From: Legionella sp.
GTDB lineage: Bacteria > Pseudomonadota > Gammaproteobacteria > Legionellales > Legionellaceae
DNA length: 64,000 nucleotides
Assembly: GCA_030680075.1 (NCBI GenBank)
Contig: JAUXWR010000131.1
Coordinates: 1-64,000 of the forward strand
Direction of reading: 5' to 3'
Shown here: one piece after another, positions 40,582-51,300 of the stretch
Layout: each line of letters starts with the position of its first letter
How positions within the stretch are numbered: the first letter of the stretch is position 1
Notes under the pieces: model-generated
The model's input: only the letters and a program-made list of their open reading frames with translations
Database searches by the model: none
Told to the model about the DNA's origin: nothing
Made by a program: the position numbers and the translations under genes

Positions 40582-40995
40582 ATGAATGTAGATAGCGTTT
40601 ACCCAAAAGTAAGGGAAATTATCGCTGATGTTTTGGTTATTGATGAAGATGATGTAGCGCTTAACAGTCGTCTGATTGCCGATTTAGGCGCTGAATCCAT
40701 TGATTTTCTGGATTTGGTTTTCCAATTGGAAAAAGAATTCAGCATTAAAATTCCACGTGGCCAGCTTGAAAAAAATGCACGTGGTGATTTAGCCGAAGAT
40801 GAGTTTGAAAAAGGCGGTGTATTGACTGCTAAAGGTATGGATGCTTTGAAGAGCTATTTATGCGAAGTTCCTGCTGATCATTTCAAAGCCAATTTGAAAG
40901 TCAATGAAATTCCTATGTTGTTTACTGTTGAAACGTTTTGCAAACTGATTGTTAACGCAGTAAATGAAAAAAAAGTCAGTGAACTTGTTGCCTGA
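40582..40995 (+). CDS. acpXL: Long acyl carrier protein (AcpXL-like)
   Basis: 137 aa. The carrier site is LGAESIDFLDLVFQLEKEFSIKIP, with Ser39 as the probable 4'-phosphopantetheine attachment. The SxDFLDxVFxxxKEFxIKIP pattern is much closer to rhizobial AcpXL, the carrier for very-long-chain hydroxy fatty acids of lipid A, than to AcpP. The C-terminal part adds about 60 residues beyond a usual carrier protein. ATG 40582 has AAGGA 8 nt upstream. Its stop overlaps the next start (TGATG). Confidence 0.85.
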   Translation: MNVDSVYPKVREIIADVLVIDEDDVALNSRLIADLGAESIDFLDLVFQLEKEFSIKIPRGQLEKNARGDLAEDEFEKGGVLTAKGMDALKSYLCEVPADHFKANLKVNEIPMLFTVETFCKLIVNAVNEKKVSELVA

Positions 40996-41885
40996 TGCGG
41001 TTTTTATTTGTAGACCGGATTGTTGAGCTGGTTCCTGGCGAACTGGTGCGGGGTATTAAACACATTACACGTGATGATCCTTATCTTTGTAAAGATGAGG
41101 ATGGTCAGTATTGCTTTATCTCCTCCTTAATTGGCGAATCACTCGGGCAGCTCGCTGCCTGGAATGTTATGGCCACTAATAATTTTAGCCAAAGACCTGT
41201 AGCAGGTGTTGTCGCCAGTGCTTGCCTTCATCGGGGGGCTTATGTCGGTGAAACGCTTTTACTGGAATCATTCATTGATTGTCTGGATGAAAGTGCGGTG
41301 CAATACCATAGTATTGCGCGCGTGGGTCACGAGACCGTATTTACTGTTGAAGGTGCCTTAGGCCCGTTACTTCCCATGTCGCAGTTTATTAGCGATGAGG
41401 ACGTGCGGTGTCAATTCGTGGAGATTAATAGACCTGGTGACTGGTCTCTTGTAAGTCAAAGAGAACAGGCCGGCGCGCCAATTTCCAGTACGCAATTCTC
41501 ATTTTCTCCCGTACCCATGCTATTTGATCGCATCCTCCATCAGGAGCCTGGCGTATCAATGACCGCAGAAAAATTAATTTCACGAAGTGCGCCTTTTTTC
41601 CCCGATCACTTTCCTAATAATCCTGTGCTTCCTATGACGGTATTATTAGAATGCAAACTTAATTTAGCGCGTTTATTTTTAGAAAGAGCTGCTTTTCCAG
41701 TTGCTTATCACGTTAAAGAATTGCGCAAAATCAAGATGAATGGCTTTGTTCACCCGGGCGATATACTGCAATGCCATGTCAATGTTTTAGAACAGACCAG
41801 TGAGCAATTAATTTTAAGATATCGTAGTGAAGTGGACGGAAAAAGAGTCTGTGTTGTAGATATCGTTATGATGAGGAAAAGTTAA
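40995..41885 (+). CDS. Double-hotdog FabZ/FabA-like dehydratase
   Basis: 296 aa with two hotdog domains. The second (from about residue 170) has PFFPDHFPNNPVLPMTVLLE, the FabZ pattern HFP...P..P...LLE with catalytic His and Glu. The first has SSLIGESLGQLAAW at the corresponding helix but lacks the HFP histidine, so it is probably structural. It would dehydrate 3-hydroxyacyl-ACP made on the adjacent carrier protein, the FabZXL role in rhizobia. Overlaps the carrier gene by 1 nt. Confidence 0.82.
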   Translation: MRFLFVDRIVELVPGELVRGIKHITRDDPYLCKDEDGQYCFISSLIGESLGQLAAWNVMATNNFSQRPVAGVVASACLHRGAYVGETLLLESFIDCLDESAVQYHSIARVGHETVFTVEGALGPLLPMSQFISDEDVRCQFVEINRPGDWSLVSQREQAGAPISSTQFSFSPVPMLFDRILHQEPGVSMTAEKLISRSAPFFPDHFPNNPVLPMTVLLECKLNLARLFLERAAFPVAYHVKELRKIKMNGFVHPGDILQCHVNVLEQTSEQLILRYRSEVDGKRVCVVDIVMMRKS

Positions 41886-41889
41886 TACC

Positions 41890-43185
41890 ATGAGCAAGAG
41901 ACGCGTCGCAATAACGGGATTAGGGGTAGTCTCGCCTTTAGGCCATGATGTAAAATCCACGTGGCAAAACTTGCTGGCTGGTCAATCGGGAATTGCCGAG
42001 ATTAAGCAATTTGATGCGTCAGCTTTCCCAACTCATATTGCGGCTGAAGTGAAAGCGTTTCAACCCTCTGTTAAGCCTGTAGGCAAGCATAATCGTTTCG
42101 CCATGTCCTTTACCAACTACGCATTGGACGCTGCTCATCAGGCATTTGCTGATGCCGGTATTTTACCGGAAAAACATAATGCCGAGCGGTGGGGTGTGGT
42201 TGCTGGTAGTGGTATGATGACCGCTGAATTTGATTATCTTAAGCGTTTTCAAAAAATCTGCGCTAAAGACGGGACGATAGACTGGAACGTCTTACATGAA
42301 AAATCACAAGAATTTTACAAACTGGTTGATTTTGGTAAAACCACGTCTAACTCTGGCCTGTCATTGTTGATTCAGCAATTTGGTATTCAAGGCTATGCAA
42401 CTTCTGTGCATACCGCCTGTGCTTCCGGTGGTCAGGCCTTAGGCTTAGCCATGCAAGTAATACGCCGCGGCGAAGCAGATTTTATGCTCGCGGGCGGCTT
42501 TGATTCAATGATTAACCCTTTGGGATTATCGAGCTTTTGTCTTTTAGGTGCGCTATCAAGTTACAACGACACGCCCACAACGGCGAGCAGGCCATTTGAT
42601 AAAACAAGAAATGGTTTTGTTTTAGGAGAGGGAGCCGCTTTTCTAATCCTTGAAGAATGGGAGAAAGCAAAAGCACGAGGTGCAAAAATTTACGCAGAGC
42701 TCGCTGGTGAAGGGAATTCTTTAAGCTCTTATCGCATTACTGACTCGCACCCTAATGGTGATGGCGCAACACAGGCTATCGAGCGGGCGTTAAAAGATGC
42801 CGGCATTCGGGCGTCTGATGTTGATTATATTAATGCTCACGGCACCTCAACTAAAATGAATGATTTAAGCGAAACCAATGCTATCAAAGCAGTATTTGCC
42901 GAACGCGCTCAGCGCTTGCCAACCAGCTCTACCAAAGGCCAAACTGGTCATCTAATCGCCGCAGCCGGCGCTCTTGAAGCAGTCTTGTCAGTCTTATCGA
43001 TACAACATGCACAAATTCCACCTACCGCAAATTTGACAACACCCGATCCGGATTGTGATCTGGATTATGTGGTTGATGGGCCACGCGAAAAATCAGTCGG
43101 TGTTGTATTGTCCAATTCATTTGGTTTTGGCGGCTCTAATAGCTGTTTGTTATTTAAACATCCTGAATTTGAAGGAGCACGTTAA
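41890..43185 (+). CDS. fabF: 3-oxoacyl-ACP synthase (KAS II / FabF family), active
   Basis: 431 aa. The thiolase-fold active site is complete: Cys177 in HTACASGG, His317 in NAHGTSTKMND, His354 in KGQTGHLIAAAG. GLGVVSPLG at the N-terminus and SNSFGFGGSN at the C-terminus are typical. It would extend acyl chains by two carbons on the cluster's carrier protein, probably paired with the Cys-less homologue that follows. Starts 4 nt after the dehydratase gene; its stop overlaps the next ATG by 1 nt. Confidence 0.92.
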   Translation: MSKRRVAITGLGVVSPLGHDVKSTWQNLLAGQSGIAEIKQFDASAFPTHIAAEVKAFQPSVKPVGKHNRFAMSFTNYALDAAHQAFADAGILPEKHNAERWGVVAGSGMMTAEFDYLKRFQKICAKDGTIDWNVLHEKSQEFYKLVDFGKTTSNSGLSLLIQQFGIQGYATSVHTACASGGQALGLAMQVIRRGEADFMLAGGFDSMINPLGLSSFCLLGALSSYNDTPTTASRPFDKTRNGFVLGEGAAFLILEEWEKAKARGAKIYAELAGEGNSLSSYRITDSHPNGDGATQAIERALKDAGIRASDVDYINAHGTSTKMNDLSETNAIKAVFAERAQRLPTSSTKGQTGHLIAAAGALEAVLSVLSIQHAQIPPTANLTTPDPDCDLDYVVDGPREKSVGVVLSNSFGFGGSNSCLLFKHPEFEGAR

Positions 43186-44462
43186 TGAGCACTGACAACC
43201 GTGTATTTATTACAGGATTAAGCGCATTAACCGCTTGTGGTGAAACCGCAGATGACACCTGGGACGCCGTTTTATCCGCTAAAAGCGGTATTGACGAAAT
43301 CAGTCAATCGGATATATCGTCTTGGTCATCCCGTTTGGGCGGCGAGCTTAAAAATTTTCAACCGGCCAAAATGTTGCCGGACAGAAAGCTATTAAAAGTC
43401 ATTTCGCGCCAGGATGTGATGGGAATAAATGCGGCCATGCAGGCAGTGAATCATAGCGGCATGATAGCTTATCGGGATAGTCTCAATTGTCATCAGTCGT
43501 TTGATGAAAATACCGCCGTTTATGTAGGCTCACCGGGTAATAAATATTTTCAACAGTATGATTTTTTGCCGCTGCTTGCTAAATCAAAAGGCGATATGAA
43601 GCCTTTTGCCGAAGAGCTCTTTAATGAAGTTCATCCCATGTGGTTACTTCGTATTTTGCCCAATAATGTTCTTGCTTACACGGGCATTACGTATGGCTTT
43701 AAAGGCCCTAATCATAACGTGACTAATCATGCGGTTGGCGGCACGCAAGCTATCCTTGAGGCCTACCATGCCATAAGACTTGGACAGGCAGATAGAGCCG
43801 TTGTCGTGGCCTACGATGCAGGAACCGAACCACAGGCACTTTTTTATTATGATAAATTAGGGGTAATCAGTTCACGTCATTTAAAACCATTTGATAAAGC
43901 ACATGATGGCACCTTGCTCGCTGAAGGTGCAGCAGCTCTTGTTTTAGAAAGTGAAGCCAGCGCACGTGCGCGTTCTGCCACCTGTTACGGGGAAATTGCC
44001 GGCGGGTTTTCAGCTACCGAAGCAACCGGATTATTCTCATTAGATGGTAGTGGAGACCCTTTGGCAAAATTGCTGCAAAAGACACTTGATGAACTGAACA
44101 TAGCTCCAAGTGACATCGATATGATTGTGGCTCATGGTAATGGCAATAAAAAATCTGATGAAAGCGAGGCACAAGCTATTAATGCGGTTTTTTCACCCGA
44201 TTCAGTCCCGGTTACAGCATTTAAATGGGCAATGGGGCATACGCTTTGCGCGTCTGGTGTTTTGGATACAGTTTTAACCACTTATGCTCTACGAAATCAA
44301 TGCATTCCAGGTATTGCGACTCTGGATGAAATGGCCGCTAACTGTGCTGGATTAAATGTGGCGGCTCAGCACCGCTCTTTAGAAAAGAGCCAATGCGCTG
44401 TCATGATTAATCGTGGTTTTGCCAGTATGAACGCGTGTTTGGTGATCAAATCCTGTGAATGA
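43185..44462 (+). CDS. Ketosynthase-like protein lacking the catalytic Cys (chain-length-factor-like)
   Basis: 425 aa, a homologue of the preceding ketosynthase over its length. The Cys position is Ala183 in NHAVGGTQA. His317 (AHGNGN in place of HGTST) and His352 (MGHTLCASG) remain. Such Cys-less ketosynthases act as the second half of a heterodimer (chain-length factor or KS-beta) in type II systems, or as malonyl-ACP decarboxylases. Here a heterodimer with the active enzyme is most likely, possibly setting a very long chain. The rhizobial cluster also has two KS genes in a row. Confidence 0.85.
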   Translation: MSTDNRVFITGLSALTACGETADDTWDAVLSAKSGIDEISQSDISSWSSRLGGELKNFQPAKMLPDRKLLKVISRQDVMGINAAMQAVNHSGMIAYRDSLNCHQSFDENTAVYVGSPGNKYFQQYDFLPLLAKSKGDMKPFAEELFNEVHPMWLLRILPNNVLAYTGITYGFKGPNHNVTNHAVGGTQAILEAYHAIRLGQADRAVVVAYDAGTEPQALFYYDKLGVISSRHLKPFDKAHDGTLLAEGAAALVLESEASARARSATCYGEIAGGFSATEATGLFSLDGSGDPLAKLLQKTLDELNIAPSDIDMIVAHGNGNKKSDESEAQAINAVFSPDSVPVTAFKWAMGHTLCASGVLDTVLTTYALRNQCIPGIATLDEMAANCAGLNVAAQHRSLEKSQCAVMINRGFASMNACLVIKSCE

Positions 44463-45321
44463 TATTGTTGAGAAAATTAAATCGCTGCCGGTGTCTTTTG
44501 CCGGGCGCTTTATTTATAACATCCTGCCCTATAGACGACCGATAATTCTTGATAATATCAAGCAAGTTTTTGGCAATACCCTTAATGACGCCCAGAAAAA
44601 GCATTTGGCCAAAGCGTTTTATTCTCATTTGGCAACCTCCATCAAAGAGGCCTTGCAATTGCGTTTTATGAGTGAAAAAACATTGCGTGCACGGGTCGAA
44701 GTCAGGGGGCATGAGCGTATGCTCGATGTAGTTGCTCAAAATAAAGGTGTTTTAGTCCTTACCGGGCATTTTGGTAATTGGGAATTTGCCCCATTAGGCG
44801 GCGTATTAAACTTCAAGGAATTTCAAGGGCAGTTTCATTTTATTCGGCGCACTTTAGGGTTTAAGTTTATTGAGCGCATTCTTTTTAGTCGTTATTATCG
44901 CGCAGGCCTTAATGTAATTCCTAAAAAAAATTCGCTACAGCAGGTTTGTGACGCTCTGGATCAAAACCATGCTGTTATTTTTGTTCTTGATCAACATGCG
45001 TCTCTTGCTAATCGTGATGGCATTGCTGTTGAGTTTTTTGGTAAAAAAGCGGGCACCTATAGAAGTCTTGCCAGTTTTTCACGTCACACAGGCGTGCCAG
45101 TTGTTCCTGCAGCAGGATATCGCCTACCTGACGGCCGGCACGTACTTGAATTTCATGAGCCTTTGGTGTGGGAAGACTTTGAAAGCACGCAGGAGTCCAT
45201 CTATCGCAATACATTGCGTTATAATCAGGCATTGGAGCGCCTCATTTTGGCGCATCCTGAGCAATGGATGTGGCTTCATAAGCGCTGGAAATTAAAAGAG
45301 CCCGAATCCCCACCCTTGTAA
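44455..45321 (+). CDS. Lipid A acyltransferase, LpxL/HtrB/LpxXL family
   Basis: 288 aa. HFGNWE at residues 105-110 is the HX4E catalytic motif of lysophospholipid/lipid A acyltransferases; FIRRTLG and DQHAS/FFG blocks follow. The protein is a little shorter than E. coli LpxL (306 aa) and lacks most of its N-terminal membrane anchor. By context it would transfer the long acyl chain from the carrier protein to lipid A, as LpxXL does. Start is GTG 44455, overlapping the previous gene by 8 nt. Its last 30 nt overlap the convergent giant gene. Confidence 0.88.
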   Translation: MNDIVEKIKSLPVSFAGRFIYNILPYRRPIILDNIKQVFGNTLNDAQKKHLAKAFYSHLATSIKEALQLRFMSEKTLRARVEVRGHERMLDVVAQNKGVLVLTGHFGNWEFAPLGGVLNFKEFQGQFHFIRRTLGFKFIERILFSRYYRAGLNVIPKKNSLQQVCDALDQNHAVIFVLDQHASLANRDGIAVEFFGKKAGTYRSLASFSRHTGVPVVPAAGYRLPDGRHVLEFHEPLVWEDFESTQESIYRNTLRYNQALERLILAHPEQWMWLHKRWKLKEPESPPL

Positions 45322-48300
45322 CCAATTTTTTGATGGCTCAGAAGCCTCCCCCTGTATGGGCTCCGGGCTCGTCCATAGAGATGTGACGGCATTAATAATA
45401 CCGCTGACTACTCCGCCATCAGCCGGGGCTTGTGGTGGTGCAGCATTTAATTTAATTCGCTCAGGCTTTCTGGTCTCTCTTATTTCGTTAACCACGGGAT
45501 AAAACCCTCCCGGTCCATTATTCGCTTTTTCCAATAGCAGGTTTAACTCTGCACTATATTCATGACGGCAATGAAGAGCGATTAACAAATAGCGATTATT
45601 AATAAATAATTGTTGATGCTGAAGTAACCATACTTCCAGATCGGGTTCAGAATGAGAGCGCCTTAGGAATGCCTCATACAATGCATCTACAGTTGTGCGG
45701 ATAGCACACTCATATTCATCATGAGGTTCCCATTCGTAGAGGGTGAGCGCTTCATATAAAGGCGTAATTTCCGCTAATGATGCATTCCCATCGATCTCTT
45801 TTAAGAGAGCCTCCAGTTTCACTACCTTGAAGGCTTTATTCTTTAAAGCCTCTACTACGATATCCGTTGAAGGCCGCTTCCTCGGGGAAATGTTCTGACC
45901 AATGGTGATAAAACGAGGCGGCTTTGGAGAAAACCACCCGTTCCAGCCATAAAACCAACAACGCTTTAACCGAATGCGCAAACTGGCAAGGAAACCTGAG
46001 ATTTGAGAGATTTTTGATTCAAATTCCACTTCTGCTTTGGCGGTTTTTACCTGAGTAGTAATCTTGTCTTCCTTACCCAATAGGGACAAGGCTTCATCGC
46101 AGAGGGTCAATAAGCGCTCATGGCTATGATTCTTGCCAAAATGCAGAAGTACTTTTTCGGCATCAAATTTAAGTAAATGAACAATGATTTTTCCGTGAAC
46201 TAGTTTGCTGTGATTTAAAAAACAATTAAAGAGCATCTCCCTTGTTTTTGAGTCGATTTCGCCCATGGTCATTAATCTGCTCGTATCGCGAAGTTGCTGT
46301 GTTCGCTGCTTGCTTTGTTCAATACAGGTTAAGTAATCATCCATACACGTCTTAAGTTTTTTCAAATCACCTTTATAATGAATTAAAAAATAATTGATGG
46401 TTTTAATACTCTTATAACGTTTTTCGAGAACAGCAATTAATGGGTTTTCCGGGGATAATGGTTCACCTTCAGGCGCGTTCGCAGAATTGGCCCGTACCAG
46501 GTTAAAACTTTGCCATAGATTATGGATAAATCCACTTGAGGATGCTTCCGGTTTTTGTTCTCGAGATAATGGAATCAGTTCCTGCATGCGTTTTATATTA
46601 ATTCCGTTAACATCATAAAAAATGGAACAATCAGACAGTGCCGGGCTTCTTAAATAATCGCCGGCGGCCTTACCAATATAGTCCTGAACATCATTAAATG
46701 CCGGCTCTTTATTTAAACGAACCAACAGTTGAATAGTTGATGAGGATAATAACGGCGCGTTCGCAAGAAAAGATTTTATTAATACAATGATCAAGCTTTC
46801 CAAGGACTCATTTTTCCAGCCATGCAAATAGAGTTGGATGGCATAGATTAAATGTGATTCATTACAAAGACTCACCAGCTCAAGTAACTCAGACGCAGGT
46901 AATTGATTTATCCGATGAATGTGCTGAATGAGATTAAAAAGAACGGGACGGCATTGCTCAGGACTCATGGTTTTAAGGGTTGATAACACTATTGTTGGAA
47001 ATTTTTCAGTAAGAACGATTAACGGCTCGTGGCTATTCGGCATGATTGCGTAATAATATAGCCAATATCGGATAAGTGAATTGCGGGCACTCCCCAAGCG
47101 CTTCATTAATGGCATAACACGCTCTTCATTCAAAAGATGAAAATGAGGTACTGAACAAAATAAACTGGCGGCGGCTTCTGGCGATAATTGCTCTAATAAA
47201 GAGACAGGAAGCCCCTTTAGCTTTATGTGATGAGTAAGCGGTTTTAGGCGTCGCTCTACTCTTAAAGCAGCATTTTCAATGTCTGCCAAAAAATTGCTAC
47301 CGTTAATATTTTGCAAGTAATCGTTGCGGGTTAATAAATGAAAAGCAATGAGAGAGCGTGGTGCTTTATCAGGAATACTATAAAGAAGATCAATAAGCTC
47401 ATCAGTTGAGAAGCGGGTCAATAACGTCATGAAATCGAGAAGACTTTGCTCCGTAAGAAATATAGCCTGATATTGTGACCCTTCTTTAAGGGCCGCCATT
47501 AACAATGGCAAACGGTTTTCCGAGCTCTCTATCTGGAGCGCGAGCCAACTCCATGGGCAGGCCGTGACGATAGTGTTAATTAGGAAATCACTCTTGGGTT
47601 GATGCGCCATGATGGAGGTAAAAAGCCACGCGGACTTGGCTTCTTCAAGAAGAGGGGGTTGTTGTAAAAGCTCACAAAGTTCAGCGAGTAAATTTTTATC
47701 AAGAATAAGCTCAAGCAACCTGGTGAGAAAATGTTGATTGCTTACCTGCGATATATCGGCTGCTCGTAACCAATTTATAAATTGGGTTGATAGACAAACA
47801 AGATCAGGCGACAGAAAATGTAACAAGCATTGCCAATGATAATAAACGGCGGGTTCTTCGCTCGTTAAAGAGTAGCACTTGGCATAATAAGAGGAAATAA
47901 AGGTGTTTTTCTGCAAAAATTTAAACCAATAGGCCAAACGACGTTTGCTTTCAAGCAGGCTATCCTCATTTTCACTGGCAGGTGAGCCCCTCTTTTCCAA
48001 AAGCCTTAAAGTGGCCAGCATACTTGCCTCAGCGACAAATAATTCGCGCGTTTTTGCAGGCATATTGTCAGCATTTTTTTGCCATTCGGCGAGATCTTCA
48101 ACCGGCTCTATCTGAAAAAATAGCCGCTGGACGATAAAAAGAGGTTTCATTTCGTCAAGAGGTAACCGACTTAATTGCGCTGGGGAAAGCTCACCTATAG
48201 CTCGAACAGAATTGCCATTGGTAGATAGAACCTGTTGTAAATGGGCACTTAACAATTCTCTGCATTCTTCTTTACATCCGGCCTGAATAATTTGCTGTAA

Positions 48301-51300
48301 TAAAAACTCATTTTCCGCAGGATTTTGCAGTGCAGCATCAATGATTCGTTTTATAAACGAGGAGTGGAGATGTTGGGCTAATTTGCTAGCAACGGATGAT
48401 TCTGTAAGCAGCCGTGACAAGGTCTGTAATACCACGGTTGTTACTTCATCTTGCCGGTCAAAAGCGACCTCGTAACTATTTAAGCAGTGGGCTAATTCTT
48501 CAATATGTTTCTTTTTAAGAAAAGAATCGGCCAAGGCGAGCAGTCGATGACTATCTTTTTCATCATGATGGTATTTATAGCCTATGACGGCCAGCCTTGT
48601 GCTCTGAGAAGACAGTTGTAGTGCACGGGTATTCAGATTTTTTAGCTCATTATGAATCCAGTCCAATTCAAAGCCATTGGTAAATTGCTGGGGTGGAAGT
48701 AACGCTTGCAGGTGCTCAGCATTCATATCCACACGCTTTGCCTGCAAAACCAACTCCAGAAGTGCTGATAAATAAGTGCCGGATGCAAAATTTGTAGCTT
48801 TTAAAAACAAGCTTAACTCTTCGGGGGAGTAAGTTAATAAGTCTGCTACCATGTCCTTAAGACTCGAAATTTGCAAAAGTCGGCCTAAATCATCCCAGGG
48901 CTTTTCATAAGCGCTAATGTTTGAGTGAGTTTGCTCTATTTGTCTTGCAAATGTATCAGGATTCAATAAAGCGATGATTTGTTGCAATACCGGCGCGCTT
49001 GTTCTGTCGGTCACTGGGGAAAATAGAGAAGCTAGTAACCACCTTTGTAATGACAGGTCTTGCAATAAGTGGGGATTTTTTAACAAGAACGCCATTAGTT
49101 CATTAAATCGTTGTGCTGGTAAATGCTTTCGCTCGGTAAGCCACTGACGATGGTGTTCAGGGGCATTTGCCAAAAGACTAATTTCCTCCGGCTGCAACGT
49201 GCTTACGCTGTTTTTCTTGATTCGTGCAAACCAGGATGAAGGATTAAAAAGGCTAAATAGTCGGGGTGGGGAGAAGTGCTCTATAACGGCTATTTGTTGA
49301 GTATATTCCTGATGCACCGCTGGAAGAGGAGGTGCTGGATTCACTTCTGCCGTGCAATCCAGATAATCGGTTAATAACTCCCGGAAATCCTGTCCAAGAA
49401 TTGCTATCGAACACTGTAAATGGTTCTCTGCTAATAAAGGCGCGAGTAGTAAAGAATAGATTTTACTTTGCTCAATAGCCGCTTTTTTTTCTTTATCTTG
49501 AGTAGTGCCATAAGTGTGCAAAATTTCGAGTAGGCCATCGCTTAACAGCGGGAAACGTAAAATCCAGCGCGCGGCTAAAAGGTATTCGCGAGCCGTTTCC
49601 TGGCAAATTCCCAGGGGTTCATAAAATGTCTCCAGATGATGTATCTGGCTTAAACATTTAACCTGCGCTTTTAATCCTGTTTTTGCCGTCGTCTTATCAA
49701 GGGCGTTTAATAATTGAGGATGACAATGCCAGCCTGACCAAGGGTTCACCCACGCATGCTCGAGGAATTGATAAAGTAACCCTTCTCGATTGATAACCAT
49801 ATCAAGATCCGGATTTTGCAAATAATACTGAATATCCCTTTTTCGATAATCATCACTGGTGATGACATCGTTGAGTTGTTGTTGATGTTTTGGTGTTGCC
49901 GTAAAATTTGCCAAAGCTGCGAGTGTCTGTGCATCCACATGCAGGTGAAGAAGCCATGTTAATAAGGGGGTTTCAGTTTGATCGAGGTAGTTAAAAATAG
50001 CGTCAACAAAAGCAAATTTGATAGCGACAGGACTTTGACTGTCTAAAATCCGCAAGACCTGTTTGGCAGAATTTATACTATCAAGCAGGGTATTTTTGGC
50101 GCCGTTTTGTAATTGCTGAACACCAAGAGGGTGGCGAAAGAGTAAGTCCACAACAACGAACGGCGTGTTACTTTGTTCATAAATTTCATATAACTCAGTG
50201 GGCTCGAGTACTTGCGATAAAACAATAAGGGATGACCATTGCACATCATCCAGTGTTGGGCGCTGTAAAAGCCGTAGCGCCAGCGATTTTTGATTGGCAG
50301 GATTAAGGGTCATAAATAACATCCTGAACTGATCATTAGTCATCAACATGGGCGGATGAGTTAGTAAGGACTGGATGAAGCCTTGATAAACATCGTTATT
50401 AACCAGGTCAAGGTGGATTTTTTGATGCGCATTATCCATTAATATCTGAGTAAAAGGATGCTGAGGAATAGATTTTTCATCGATATTTTTTAGCCAAACC
50501 AATGCGGATTGTGCAAAATACTTACTGTTTAGGAGTGTTTCTGTCCAGGCCTCATCATTGGAGGATAACAGTGCAAAAATATTTAAAACAAGCTGCTGGA
50601 GACTTCGTGTAAATTGGGGTAGCTGAGTGGCATCAATAGAGGGATTAACCGCCAGTCGTGTAAAAAAATGGAGTTGATTATCGATAAGTTTTCTGTCAGC
50701 AAGTCTTGCGGCTTTTAAGTCGGATAAACTCAAGAGCAACATATTTAGAATGGGGGCGGCGACCATCGTCATGTATTTTGGCTCTATCTCTTGTTGAGCG
50801 CGGGTCATAAAAAGACGTTTTTCTTCTTCTGATTGCCTGCTTATCGGTTGAAATAATGCCAGCAAATGATTAGTACACTGATCGCGACAGGAAAATTGAA
50901 TAAATAATGAATGAAGCTCAGGGATGAGTTGGGGGTGCTGGTACAATGATTTGAGAAAAGCTGAATCTGAAGGTATTAAAGCCAGTAATGCAACTAAATC
51001 AAGCATATTGCGGGATGGATTGGCAAGAAGAATATCCAGCCACTCAGGAAAGTGTATTCTCAGCATAGCAGGCGGACATTCTTTAACCAGCCATTGCAGT
51101 TGTGTATTATCAAGCAAAGGCAGTATGGCCTTGAAATGCGCCAGTTTAATAATGAATAGCCGTGCTTTATCAGTTAACAAAGGGTTGTCTGGGCAGTTTT
51201 GGCATTGCGCAATCAAAGTCTTAACAAGACTCGTGGTTTTTTCAACGCCGGTGCTATTTAAATAGCTACTGACTTTTTGCCAGTTTTCTGCCGTGGTTTC

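Noticed and set aside
50924..51265. 113-aa plus-strand gene inside the giant gene
   Set aside because: Antisense to an intact long frame, no ribosome site, translation not protein-like.
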